The notes under the pieces: model-generated | What the model saw: the letters and a program-made list of their open reading frames with translations, nothing else | Told to the model about the DNA's origin: nothing | Database searches by the model: none | Source of the DNA: Diphasiastrum complanatum | Lineage: Eukaryota; Streptophyta; Lycopodiopsida; Lycopodiales; Lycopodiaceae | Length of the DNA stretch: 64,000 bases | NCBI GenBank assembly: GCA_029204225.1 | Contig: CM055095.1 | Span: forward strand, 72,948,753 to 73,012,752 | Direction of reading: 5' to 3' | Shown: positions 11,920 to 22,134 of the stretch, piece by piece | Position numbering within the stretch: position 1 is the first letter of the stretch | How the letters are laid out: every line of letters begins with the position of its first letter | Position numbers and translations under genes: made by a program

Positions 11920-12968
11920 GGCATGTGTTTGTACTGAAATGATGTTGCTTTCTTAATTGAAAATCATTCAACTTCCATTTCCTTCCATGCTCCATCTTCA
12001 TGCATTTTGTTTGGGTACTGATGTATGAATGTGCTTGTTGATGGTTTTTTCTCTTAAGGATTGGTTTGGGATTAGCATAAGGTAGATGTGCAGGACTTGG
12101 ATATTGATCTACCATTCCACTGAGTTATGATATTTCCTAGTTTCGGCTCCCTGAGGAGTTTTTGTTACAAATGTTGAGTGACAATTGTAGCAAGCACACT
12201 CTGTAGGATTCCCAATTGTTTAGTTAAAATTTGTGTTGATGTTTCTATAATTTCAGTAGGAGTAGAATCAGATTAATGTCCTATTTTTTGAGTAGAATAG
12301 ATTAGTAATAAATCTGAAGACTGTAAACAATAAAGCAAGAACTAAAACAAAACTATAGAAAGTGGAAAATCGAGTTCCTGATAGGCCCGAAATTCAAGTT
12401 GAGCATTCATTGTCAAATAAGGATCTAATTCAGGTCGTAGTTGTGCCTTTGATAGGTGGGTACAACATCACTAACACAATACCATTATACTGTAGACAAA
12501 TCGGATAAGAAGTCATGTATGGCTGAGCCCATTGTAAATCTGATTCTGTATTAGTTGCTGCTTGAACACCCATAGAATATCCGAGTCTTAGCTAACTGTC
12601 TCAACTATCCAAGTCTCATAGTAGAATCGATACACATAATCTATAGCAGACAGAATTGCTGCTATTTGAGTAGTAGAATCGATGCAAGCAGAGAGAAGAA
12701 GCCCTAACAGTGAAGGAAGACTCTAGCGCTAATAGCGGATATGTTTTCGACATCTTCTACACCACTCACATAATATGAATTATATACTGATTTTGTTGAC
12801 GTTTTTTGGATGCTACCCCTTTTTGAACCACAAGACTTGCCCAAATTTTTTTGATGTTGCTCTTATTTGAACCATTAAAATAATATGTAAAGCACTTAGT
12901 TAATGGTTCAGTAAATGATACATGTTTTCTCTTTTTAGAGTGCAAAGACAGTTTTGACAAACACCAAA
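11920..12968. other. Intergenic DNA, nothing recognised
   Basis: No coding motif, LTR terminus or tandem repeat found. The phrase GTAGAATCGAT occurs twice near 12622 and 12671. Confidence 0.5.
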
Positions 12969-13421
12969 TCATTGTTTGGTTCTGTTGTAATTGAAGTCAA
13001 CTTCACAATAACAAGCAAGTTTTTTTTCACTAGTATAGTAGCCTTTGAATTTAGCAATGCAAACTACTACCCCTTGAAAATCCATACAATCAACAACGTC
13101 ATCAATGTTGTATATTGGACAGTTCGCAAGAACAAGTTCATTCATGTCAACAATATCTGCATTATCCCACAAGATCTTTTTCGCAATGAGATTGATGGAA
13201 ATATAGTTGTAAACATCTCCTAGGCGATTAAAATCACCATGAGGGTATGGCAAGGGACAATCCATTTGAAATACCTTTGAAATTAGGATCACACTTTTAT
13301 CCGTACCAACTTCTCTGAAAAAACATGTTCCATTTGATTCAGCAGTTAAGACATTTCCAAATGCAATCGTCTCTCTCCAAAAAAAGAAAACAAATGAAAC
13401 ATCTTCTCTTAAGCAATCCAT
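12969..13421 (-). CDS. Unknown protein, possibly OB-fold (RPA-like)
   Basis: An open frame of 150 codons. The segment DDVVDCMDFQGVVVCIAKFK followed by a Lys-rich turn and a CYCEVDFN strand has the look of the 'xxVDVxGVVxxV...' first strands of replication protein A type OB folds, found in plant RPA paralogues and in the RPA genes of Helitrons. The similarity is by eye and short. The N-terminus is Phe-rich and may be intron read as coding, so the first exon is uncertain. The next bases downstream are Thr- and Lys-rich and end at a stop near 12970. It may be a partial gene or transposon-carried copy. Confidence 0.35.
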   Translation of the reverse strand: MDCLREDVSFVFFFWRETIAFGNVLTAESNGTCFFREVGTDKSVILISKVFQMDCPLPYPHGDFNRLGDVYNYISINLIAKKILWDNADIVDMNELVLANCPIYNIDDVVDCMDFQGVVVCIAKFKGYYTSEKKLACYCEVDFNYNRTKQ

Positions 13422-13548
13422 GTAGTGACCTTGAAAAAAATTATAAATACACTTTATGTAATGCTATTGAAAGTATAATTAACAAAATTATGAAACTGTA
13501 ATAAAAGTATAATTAACAAAATTATAAAACTGTAACAAAATTATAAAA

Positions 13549-14245
13549 CACTAGCCCTTAGATCTTGGCCTTTAGCTGGTGGCCCTTAGCCCATAGCCCT
13601 TAGCCTTAGTACTTCACCCTTAATCCTTAGCCTTTGGCCCTTATCCCTAGGCCCTTAGCCCTTGGCTAGCACTTGGCCCTTAACCGTTAGCCCTTACTCC
13701 TCAGCCGTTAGCATTAGCACTTGGCCCTTAACCCTTAGCCCTTAGCCCTCGGCCCTTGCCCCTATGCCCTTAGCACTTGGCCCTTAACCTTTAGCTTTTA
13801 GCCCTTGGACGTTAGCCTTAGCACTTGGCCCTTAACCCTTAGCTCTTAGCCCTTAGCCCTTAGCCCTTAGCCCTTTAGCACTTGGCTCTAGGCGCTTATC
13901 CCTTCATCCGTAGCCCTTAGCTAGCCCTTGGCCCTTAGCCTTAGCCCTCGACCCTTGGCCCTTAACCTTAGCTCTTGGCCCTTAAATTTTGCCCTTAGCC
14001 TTAGTCGTTAGTCCTTAGCCATTAGTTGTTAGTCCTTGGCCGTAAGCACTTGGGCCTTAGTCGTTAGCCCTTGGTCCTTTACCCATAGCCCTTGGCCTTT
14101 CAGTCTTAGTCCTAGGACGCTTATCCTTAGTCCTTTAAAGCCCTTAGACCCTAGCATATGTCCCTTGGTCCTAGGTCCTTAGTCCTTAGCTCTTAGCTAG
14201 TGTCCCTTGGCCATTGATCCTTAGTCATTAGTCTTTTATCTTTTT
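13549..14245. repeat. Degenerate CCCTTAG heptamer array
   Basis: About 700 bp dominated by GCCCTTAGCCCTTAG-like words with variants such as CACTTGG, CCCTTGG and CCTTAGTC. The unit is seven bases, like the plant telomere repeat, but its complement is CTAAGGG rather than TTTAGGG. Longest clean run is near 13836-13870. Decay increases to the right. No gene. Confidence 0.9.
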
Positions 14246-14842
14246 ATTTATTTTATTAACTATCTGTTGATTTTAAGATTTATATTTTAACTTATATATA
14301 TATATATATAACTTAGTTTTTTTGACCTTTTATTATTCATTTTTTTAATTATTGGATTTAGTTTTTAATTTATATATATATATTTAAAAAAACGAATGGG
14401 AGGCAATGACGTGCATACAGACGCGCACGTCCGCGCCCGAATGAGTCCGGGGGTGGATGCGTTCGGGGTGGACACACATTTTAAAAAAAAAAAATTTAGA
14501 GTATTTTTTTTTTTTTAAAAAATGGACTCGCCGACCCCACATTCGAGGGTTGGACGCGGATGCGGGCGCAAAAAATGCCCAAAACTCCTCGGACGCGCAT
14601 CACTGTTTTATATATGTACATAGATTTTTTTTATATTTTTTTGACTTTTTATTATTCGTTGTTTAATTTTTAGATTCATTTTATAGTTTTTTGATTTTTT
14701 ATTATTCATTTTTTAGTTTTTATTTTTCATTTTCTAGTTTTGATATATTTAAAAAAAAATTTATTATGTTTTGTTTTTTTTTTTTAATTTTTAATCTGCT
14801 TTTAGTTTTTTTGATTTTTACTATTCATTTTTTAATTTTTAG
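14246..14842. repeat. Poly-T-rich degenerate tandem repeat, left part
   Basis: Loose repetition of a TTTTTTGA-TTTTTATTATTCATTTTTTAATTTTTAGATTT phrase at roughly 55-70 bp intervals, continuing after the solo LTR at 15660. A short G+C-rich island with CpG-rich words (14396-14600) interrupts it. Confidence 0.65.
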
Positions 14843-14847
14843 ATTTA

Positions 14848-15654
14848 TGTTAGCAACTGTGCTAATACAGAGAAAATAAAAAAGAAAGAAATAAAACTCT
14901 GTGGCATGTGTTTTGTAAGACCACATATGAGTATCTGTCAATAAACTTCAACCATGGCATGTGTTTTGTAAGTCCATGAGTAGAAGCTTAAATAATAATA
15001 AAATAGCTTAAACTTAGATTTAGAATTTAGACTTAGGAAACTTAAGTAAAATGAGAAATATTTTATCTTAAGTTTTCCTAAGTTAAGAACTTTAAAGTTC
15101 TAAATCCTAAGTTAGAAGTTCTAGAAAGGCTAGAAACAGATTAGTCCCATAAGTTAGTAGACACTTATGGAAGACCCTCCTTGCCATAAAAGGAGAGGTG
15201 TTTGCATTGTAAACAACACTTTGTGATTAAGGCAAAATTACTATTGTGATTATCTTGCATTTCATTGTGTTCCCGTTGGAAGGTGCATAGCTTGAGGGAA
15301 GGTGCTCGGGCCTCCCCTTGCCTCCTTTCATTGGCCTTTAATTGTGGCATGGTTTTAAGTGTTTATTGCTTAGTTTAGCCACAATTCTTATTATCTCCCT
15401 TTGGATGTTACATAAGATTTAGTAGTCTTGCTAGTTGGGTTTGCCTTAGCAAGGAATTTTATTGTTGTCATTAATTAGCTTATTTTTGTTACGGGCACTA
15501 GTTGGGAAAGCCTTAGTGTTCTCATTCATGTTGATTCTTTCCGTATTCTGTTAAAGCTTGTTGTAGAAACTTAAAAAGTGGATGAATCTCTACATCTTTA
15601 TACTACACCCGTAAGTAGATCTAGCCATCGCGTAAACTAGAAATACTTCCAACA
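14848..15654 (+). mobile_element. Solo LTR with 5-bp target duplication
   Basis: Starts TGTTAGCAAC, ends CTTCCAACA and is flanked on both sides by ATTTA (14843-14847 and 15655-15659). No internal sequence remains, so it is a solo LTR left by LTR-LTR recombination. A TATA-like CCATAAAAGG at about 15183-15192 suggests plus orientation. It interrupts the T-rich repeat, which resumes immediately after. Confidence 0.85.
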
Positions 15655-15659
15655 ATTTA

Positions 15660-16060
15660 TTTCATAGTTCTTTTACTTATTGTTATTCATTTTTTAATTT
15701 TATTATTTATTTTTTCAATTTGACATTTTTAAAATTTCCTTTTTCTTATGTTTTATTTTTTAAATTTTTGGTTTGTTTTTAGTTTTTTTGATTTTTTATT
15801 ATTCATGTTTTAATTTTTAGATTTATTTTTTAATTTTTAGATTTCTTATTTAACTTATATATATATATATATATTCATAGTTTTTTTACTTTTTGTTATT
15901 CATTTTTTTAATTTTTAGATTTCTTTTATAATTTTTTGACTTTTTGTTGACTATTTTTTTAATTTTAACTATTTATCTTTTTATTATGTTAGTTTTTAGT
16001 TTTTTTGTATTTCTCAAGATTTTGACATTATATTTATGCTTTTAACCTTTATTTCTATTT
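15660..16060. repeat. Poly-T-rich degenerate tandem repeat, right part
   Basis: Same phrase as 14246-14842 (TTATTCATTTTTTAATTTT and variants). With the solo LTR removed, the two parts form one array of about 1 kb. Confidence 0.65.
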
Positions 16061-16410
16061 TAAACAATGTAGAAAGATGGAGGTATGAGGAGAAACTATT
16101 GGGTTCCATATTTAGTTAAACAATTTGGGACCCATTTCAATAAAAACCTTGCCCACAATTTTTGAAAAAAAGACTAATTTAAGGTTCTATATATAGCTTA
16201 GAAAAATGTCTTATTGAAAAGGGCAACTTGATTTAGCTTAAAGTAAAAAATGGACACAGTGCTGACACGTGACATACTAATTATCATAACCAATCTTAGA
16301 AAGTGACTCAAGGGAACATAAATAGGGTGTCTAAAATTTAAATTTCAAATAGTTTTAGGATTGTATGTGTTACATTCTTTCAAAATGTGTGGGTGTCATT
16401 TTATTTCAAA

Positions 16411-16411
<1 letters not shown>
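16061..16411. other. Noncoding spacer
   Basis: No gene or repeat boundary recognised between the T-rich array and the TG tract. Confidence 0.4.

Positions 16412-16448
<37 letters not shown>
16412..16448. repeat. (TG)18 microsatellite
   Basis: Uninterrupted TG dinucleotides, immediately upstream of the palindrome-bearing minisatellite. Confidence 0.97.
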
Positions 16449-16449
<1 letters not shown>

Positions 16450-17050
16450 GAGGGGTGCTTGGAAACCATCTGCCACGCGGCGCATGGATCCAAGATTATT
16501 TTTTTCAAAAAAAACTATATTTTAATACAAAAAAGTTAAAAAAAATAAAATAGAAAAAAAAACACTATGATTGGGGCATGGTCCCTTCCATCCGCCGCGG
16601 CGAATGGACCCCAAATTTTAATTTTTTTTTCAGTAAAATAAATTTCAGTTTTCTTATAAAAAAGTTGAGAAAAACAAATTTGAAAAAAACAACACTTTGA
16701 TTGGGACTTGACCACTTCTATCTGCCGTGGCGGATGGATCCAGATTTTTTTTTTAATTATAATTTTTTTTTAAAAAGTTGAGCAAAATAAAAAAAATTAT
16801 AAAAATTTGATTGGGACATGGTCCCTTTCATCGACCGCGGCGGATGGACCCTAGATATTTTTTTTCAAAAAAATAAATTGTAATTTTTTTAGAAAAAATT
16901 AAGAAAAACAAATTAAAAAAAAAAACTTTGATTGTGAGGCATGGCCCCTTCCATCCGCCGTGGCGGATAGACCCAAGATTTATTTTTTACAAAAAAACAA
17001 ATTTTAATTTTTTTTAGAAAAAAAAAGTTGAAAAACAAATTAATTTTTTT
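16450..17050. repeat. Minisatellite, five units of about 121 bp, each with GC palindrome
   Basis: Five units with cores at 16466, 16588, 16718, 16828 and 16951 (spacings 122, 130, 110 and 123 bp). Each unit has a GGGACATGGTCCCTT-like lead, a 20-bp core close to the perfect palindrome CCATCCGCCGCGGCGGATGG, then GACCC and an A/T-only tail. The cores stand out strongly from the A/T background. Arm changes between units are mostly C to T or G to A. Confidence 0.9.
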
Positions 17051-17144
17051 TTATCTAGCTGCTTCTCCTTTTTTTTTTTTTTTGCTTCCGTGTTGTATGT
17101 TTGCTTGATTGCTTGTCTTTATCTACCAACAAACAACACGCGTC

Positions 17145-17345
17145 ATGTCTCCAGGTCCTACACGAGCTGCGGAACAACTTCTCAAACCGAGGGGAAGCAA
17201 CAAAAGAGTTAACTTGGGCAGTTTCTTTAAAAGAACTGATCCAAGTGACCTTTTTCAAAACCAAAAAGGTATATCAGAATTCGCTAGCCTGTCTGCAGCC
17301 CTAACAGACCCTGATCTTTCATTTTATCACCTCCACGAATTCTGA
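17145..17345 (+). CDS. Small ORF in gypsy leader, unknown
   Basis: Sixty-six codons from the ATG at 17145, Ser/Leu/Lys-rich, ending HLHEF. Codon use looks coding-like and the frame is clean, but no family is recognised. It lies about 700 bp before the gypsy gag and could be a leader ORF or a captured exon. Confidence 0.3.
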   Translation: MSPGPTRAAEQLLKPRGSNKRVNLGSFFKRTDPSDLFQNQKGISEFASLSAALTDPDLSFYHLHEF

Positions 17346-17868
17346 CCACGGTCAGATTTTGAGAAAACAGCCTGATATACTGTCAAAATCTCTTATTTCT
17401 CACCCAAATCTTTGTCCAAAAATTTGCCGGCTTCACTGAGACTAGATCTCATCAAGATCAGTCCTCCAGTAGCCCCACGAATTCTATCTTAGAGATTTTA
17501 CCCGTTTATTGTCAAAAAATCACATTTTTTCCATATTCCCTTTCTGCCAGTCAAAACTCTCTATTAGAATTCGCCATCAAGCCTCATAATTCATTCTCAA
17601 AGAGTACGATTTCCCTGTCCTACTCGCGAATTCTGAAACTACATTTTTCTCAAAAAATCTAAAAGAATCACTATTCTGACATTCAAAACTCTCTGTTAGA
17701 ATTCGTGAGTATTATAGTTAGATTTATCTGTCTCTCCACGATTTCTCAACCTGTCCGCAGATTCTATCACGACCAGAAAGACCAGTTTTTATTCTACACT
17801 ATCCATTCTGCAAGCAAACTACCCTTTTGCCAAGTACAGTACTGATCTACTCATCTGTATTCTGCATC
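17346..17868 (+). other. Gypsy leader with repeated GAATTC phrases
   Basis: Noncoding. The phrase AAAACTCTCT(A/G)TTAGAATTCG occurs at about 17556 and 17687, and several further (C)GAATTC words occur between 17277 and 17700. Likely untranslated leader of the gypsy element that follows. Confidence 0.4.
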
Positions 17869-18529
17869 ATGTCTCGTGACTGTGCCGAATCTTCTAATCC
17901 AACTCCTCCACAACTAGAACGAAGAATTCCATGTATCGGTGCACCAAAGTACGATGGCGAATCTGACCCAGTCCAATTTCTCCAAGACTTTGATAATGCA
18001 TGTCGGTTTTATGGAGATACCTCTGAAACTGAAAAGCTTCATCTTTTTTTCCATGGTACTCTATGGCACCGCCAAGGAGTGGTACTTGAATCTCGAAACT
18101 CCTGATCTTGCTTCTTGGACCACCCTCAAGGACGCTCTCATCAAGCGTTTCAAACCATCCAAACTGACTCAGAGCCCGTTCATTAAAATTACTCATATCA
18201 AGATGCGTCGTGAAGAGTCTGTCCGAAACTAAATTGAGCATTTTAAACGTCTCAAAGTAGAATGTGTTGATGAAAATATCACCGAACAAATGGCCATAAA
18301 ACTATTCTTAGTTGGATTGCCTAAAAATATCCGCCGTGAACTCAAACCAGTTGACCTTTATGATCAACTTAAAGATGTGATGACTGATGCTATCCGTGAA
18401 GAAGACGAAGGTTCTGAAGATGACATTGACCATCGTGAAAAGAAATCTAAGAATACGGACCGTCCTAATCACCCGAAGTTTGATAATATTGCTCAGTCTT
18501 CTGAACTTCTACATCAAATGAAAATCTGA
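17869..18529 (+). pseudogene. Ty3/gypsy gag (capsid) with frameshift
   Basis: Starts at the ATG at 17869. The frame gives APKYDGESDPVQFLQDFD, the gypsy capsid start, then shifts near 18045 into the GTAKEWYLNLE and WTTLKDALIKRF segments. A stop replaces one codon near 18230, before the helix that leads to FLVGLPKNIRREL. It ends at a stop at 18529, with no zinc knuckle or protease. Nine bases further right, unrelated minus-strand copia sequence begins, so the two elements are joined end to end at about 18530-18538. Confidence 0.85.
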
Positions 18530-18537
18530 CAAAAAGC

Positions 18538-19436
18538 TCAAATGGATTTTCTTTCTGCCACACCATTGTATTCTGGTGTGTATGTAGGAGTGAACTGGTG
18601 TTCAATCCCCTGTTCTTCACAGAATCTTGAGAATTCTGTGCTTTTGTATTCACCTCCATTGTCAGATCTAAGGATCTGTATCCTTTTTGAGGAGTGTCGC
18701 TCTACGAATGCCACGAACTTCTTGAAAGAATCAAATACTTCGGATTTATTCTTCAAGTAGTAGATCGTGGTCATTTGGCTGTAATCATCTATGAATGCTA
18801 GAAAATATCTTGAACCTAAGAGCAAATCTGTTTTCATCGGTCCACACACATCAGAGTGGACAAGCTCAAGAATTCTCTTGGATCTTCTTCCTTCGTGTGT
18901 GAATGGATTCCGATGTTGCTTGCCTTTTTGACAAGCTTCACAGAACTCAGCCTTGGGCCTTGATATTTTGAGACCTGTAACAATATCCTTTGTGCTTGGT
19001 ACAAGCTCTGCATGTTCAGATGATATATTCTCCTATGCCAGAGCCGATCTTCGTTTTCTGAAGCATTTAATATGCTATCAAAGTTGCTGATTATTTTGGC
19101 CTGGTAGAGGTTTTCTTCTCTGCATCCGACCGTCAACAACTCGTTTGTCGTCTTCTCAATCATACGACAAGTGTTGCCATCGAACAAAACTCGAATGCCT
19201 AGATCTGCCATCTTGGAGATAGATAGCAAATATTTTTTGAGTGAGGACACATAGAGTGCTCCTGGCAGCTCTGCTTGGCCTGACAGTGTTCGTAGCTGTA
19301 GAGAGCCGATGCCCTTGACATCGTGTCTGCTTCCATCGCCTATAATCATCGCTCTGTCATTTTCGAGTTCAGGAAAGTTGATCAAGATCTTCTTTTTGTA
19401 GGTTATGTGAGATGTTGCTCCTGAATCGATGACCAC
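18538..19436 (-). pseudogene. Copia protease, pre-integrase and integrase part
   Basis: Reads from 19436: the protease active-site pattern VIDSGATSHIT, pre-integrase with LWHRRIYHLNMQSL, then after a frame change (about 18840) the integrase core with the first catalytic Asp (FIDDYS), SDNGGEYKS and the Glu-bearing YTPEYNGVAERK. It is cut at 18538 just after the ERK motif, so RT and RNase H are missing. Frame break between pre-integrase and integrase. Confidence 0.9.
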
Positions 19437-19439
19437 ATT

Positions 19440-20360
19440 GTAGTCATGTTCGGAGTAGCTTGTCGAAGCTTCGTCAAGTATCGTGAAAGCTTCGTCACCT
19501 CTTTCTGCATCTTTAGATGATTATGCAACGTTTGTCTTTTCAGCTTTGTTTTTCTTTTTCGAGTTGAATTTGCAGTCATATGCAGAATGCCCTTTCTTCT
19601 TGCAATGCATGCAAGGTATTGCTGAATTGAACCGACATTTGTTGGCCATATGGCCTGGTTTGTGACAGTGATCGCAAGAAGAAGATTGTTGATTTGAGGA
19701 CTCCGTCTTCTCGAATCTTGGCTTGTTTTTGTTCTTCTTCTTTCCTTTCATAAAGAGAGCCTTCTCTTGATCACTACTTCCCTCTCCTTCATCTCTCATT
19801 AGTCTCTCATCAGCGACAAGACTGACTGCTTTGTCGAATGTCATATCTGGTAGACTCAGTATGAGCATTCCCAGCGGTTGATAGGACGTCAGTAGAGATT
19901 TCATGAAGTACATCAGTTGCTGTGGTGCTGGGACCTGGTGCTCTTGTCATGATGCAGCGAGTTGAGCGAAGATCGTTCTGATCTTCTCAACGTACTGATC
20001 CAACTGCTTTCCGTCCCACCATATTGATTGCAGTTGATTGTGAAGGTGCATGAATGAAGCTGCAGTCCTCACTTTATACTTCTGCTTTAATCTTTCCCAT
20101 GCTACATGGCTGCTTTCGCAGTCTTCAATCTGCATGAGTAGATCTTCATTTATGGACGAAACAATGATCGTTATTGCACGTTCATCCTTTCTGATCTATT
20201 CAGCTCTCCTCGGGTCTCTCTCTGGAGGCTGCACCTCTGAGAGCTCGGTCACCGACCAGATGCCTTCGCCCTTCAAGAGTGTTTTGATTTTGAATTTTTT
20301 GATTCTGTAATTTGCGCCATCAAGACTGATTGCTACTCTGGTCTAGATTGTCGTAGCCAT
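19440..20360 (-). pseudogene. Copia gag with CCHC knuckles
   Basis: ATG at 20360 reads the usual copia gag start but meets a TAG at the sixth codon. The capsid region follows (20135-19947: WERLKQKYKVRTAASFMHLH and a QLDQYVEKI-type helix). A second frame (19913-19521) carries two zinc motifs, CDHCHKPGHMANKC and CMHCKKKGHSAYDC, which bind genomic RNA in the particle. Two stops and one frameshift make it non-functional. Confidence 0.87.
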
Positions 20361-20412
20361 ATTATGTTGTCTAGAAGAATCACTGCTGGGATATCAGTAG
20401 TGACAACTTATT

Positions 20413-20425
20413 GGCTCTGATACCA
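20413..20425 (-). promoter_or_regulatory. Primer-binding site, initiator Met-tRNA type
   Basis: On the minus strand TGGTATCAGAGCC follows the LTR end ...GCGACA without a gap. It fixes the orientation of the 18.5-20.9 kb copia element as minus. Confidence 0.92.
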
Positions 20426-20942
20426 TGTCGCAAAAGCGCGTGTGTAGGACTGATTGATATTCGTCCTCTTCGTCTTCTTTATTACGAACAATTTTCTGTC
20501 TTCAAATTTTCTTTTGTGCGAAGTTGTTACGAGATCCCAGACACTCGACTACACATCACAGAATACATTCTATTCTAGCAATCATGATACACAACACAAG
20601 ACGAGATGTACGAAGATAGAGTGACTTTATTATCAGTGTCTCGCTCGTTGGCGGAATGACATTCTACTCTTTCACTGTGTTCTGTTCGTTGGTAGACTTT
20701 CATGCACAACTATGGTATCTTTACTTTCTTACTCTATTCGCTACGTCTCTCTCTGTCTCTTACAGATCTATGTATTCACGTCCTATTGTTATGATCCAGA
20801 GAGGACCGTTTATACCTCCAGTATGTTGTGGTCCTGGAGGTGTGTTTGCGATTCACGAATGATTCGCGAATCATTCGTGCTTCGAGTCAAAGACACGTTG
20901 ACCAACATCAACTATTTTCTCAACTCCTCTATCCTTCAACAT
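20426..20942 (-). repeat. Copia 5' LTR (TTCGCGAA family)
   Basis: On the minus strand it runs from TGTTGAAGG at about 20942 to GCGACA at 20426. Same family as 8803-9666 but about 240 bp shorter in the middle. A TATA box, TATAAA on the minus strand, lies at 20809-20814. Upper edge inferred from the TG terminus, so the length is approximate. Confidence 0.75.
20854..20879. repeat. 26-bp perfect palindrome in LTR
   Basis: CACGAATGATTC|GCGAATCATTCGTG reads identically on both strands. It contains GAA/TTC modules like those of heat-shock elements, though the spacing is not a perfect consensus. It is placed upstream of the LTR TATA box. Its homologue at 8904-8929 has small changes. Confidence 0.95.
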
Positions 20943-22134
20943 TTTTCATTTTCTCTCTGGACCCCAACCTCAAGAAGACCACTCCTTTTTATAGAGGTCA
21001 TTCAAAGCTTCCCCTTCATAATGCCATACTTTCTTTCTTCAAGCCTTTCATGAAAAGTGTCCTGCTTTGTAGATGGCTCTTAGTTGTGATTGGACTTGAA
21101 GTGGTACCCCCTTTTGTTTTGAAAAGATGTTTTGGGTCACTGGTACTGGGGTACCACTTGTGTGAGCCACTTTTCTCTTTTGCATTTGTTGGCGGTGTAA
21201 ATGGCAAGTACGTGTAGGATGATGTGGCAAACTTGATAGATCTTATCCAAAGTGGATATGGATAAGTACAATGAGCTGTCCTACATGTGCTGGATGCAGC
21301 TTAGAGAGAGATTATGGTGAATTTGTACTTGATCCATGATGGATCTATTATTGAGCATTATGATGAAAAATCTTGGTTTGTGAAGCTATCATTGTGTTTT
21401 GACTCTCTTAAGCACTTTCTTTGTGGATGAATGCTTTGTAAATGATAAGTAAACTATTTCTCTGTTATCAGGCCATACAGTAGCTGTACTTCACACGTGT
21501 GAAGTCGTGGATCATCTTTTTTTATTGTTCTTGCTTGGAAACACAAAGATTGTCAAGTAGAAGCTAGATTTGGAAGCTAGTCTTGATATAGATCAAGATC
21601 CCAAGCTACCAATCACTCTTTGTGATCATTTGTAGATCAATTTTAGTCCATAAACTCTGAAATTTGATGTGTTGTTACTGGCGAGTACTCATGACTCGGG
21701 GTTTTTTTAAGACAACCGGTTCCCTGAAAAACACAGTAGGCAATTTTTCCATTAATAAAAGTAACAGAGTACATTGAAAATTTGCTCGGCCTTGACGATC
21801 AGTATAATCGGGCCAATTCTAAGGCCGTAACCTAGTCTATGGGCCATTTTTAAGGCCTCAAAATTTGCTCTAGCCACATTTTGGGCGGGCTGGGACCCAT
21901 TCCTATGTGGACCGGTACTCTGTACAAAAATTGTCTATGAAAGATTTTTGACGGTTTTTTCGAAGGTCACTTTCTAAACTGGGTCTAGCCACTTAGGGGT
22001 GGGCTGGGACCCATTCTACGGGCAACTGTGTGCTGATTTTACCATAATAGTCGGATTCTACATGCCGATTTTTATACAAAACTATGAAATTGCTCTAAAA
22101 ACAGGCCAATTTTTTGTGCAAAAATATCGGCTAA
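20943..22134. other. LTR-like and low-information DNA with one short duplication
   Basis: Contains a TATA-like TTTTTATAG (20978), and the CACACGTGTG word at about 21493, both like the LTRs here, but no termini were found. Two copies of a GTCTAGCCAC...GGGCTGGGACCCATTC phrase lie near 21868-21902 and 21983-22014. No gene. Confidence 0.4.

Noticed and set aside
12766-12972. 68-codon minus-strand ORF
   Set aside because: Low-complexity Lys/Ser/Asn content with no motif and no extension of the neighbouring gene; likely chance in AT-rich DNA.
13549-14245. Interstitial plant telomere
   Set aside because: The unit is CCCTTAG, not CCCTAAA; no TTTAGGG run is present.
16450-17050. CRISPR array (regular spacing, palindromic repeats)
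   Set aside because: Spacers are A/T tails of common origin, the units are 121 bp, and the genome is plant nuclear DNA.
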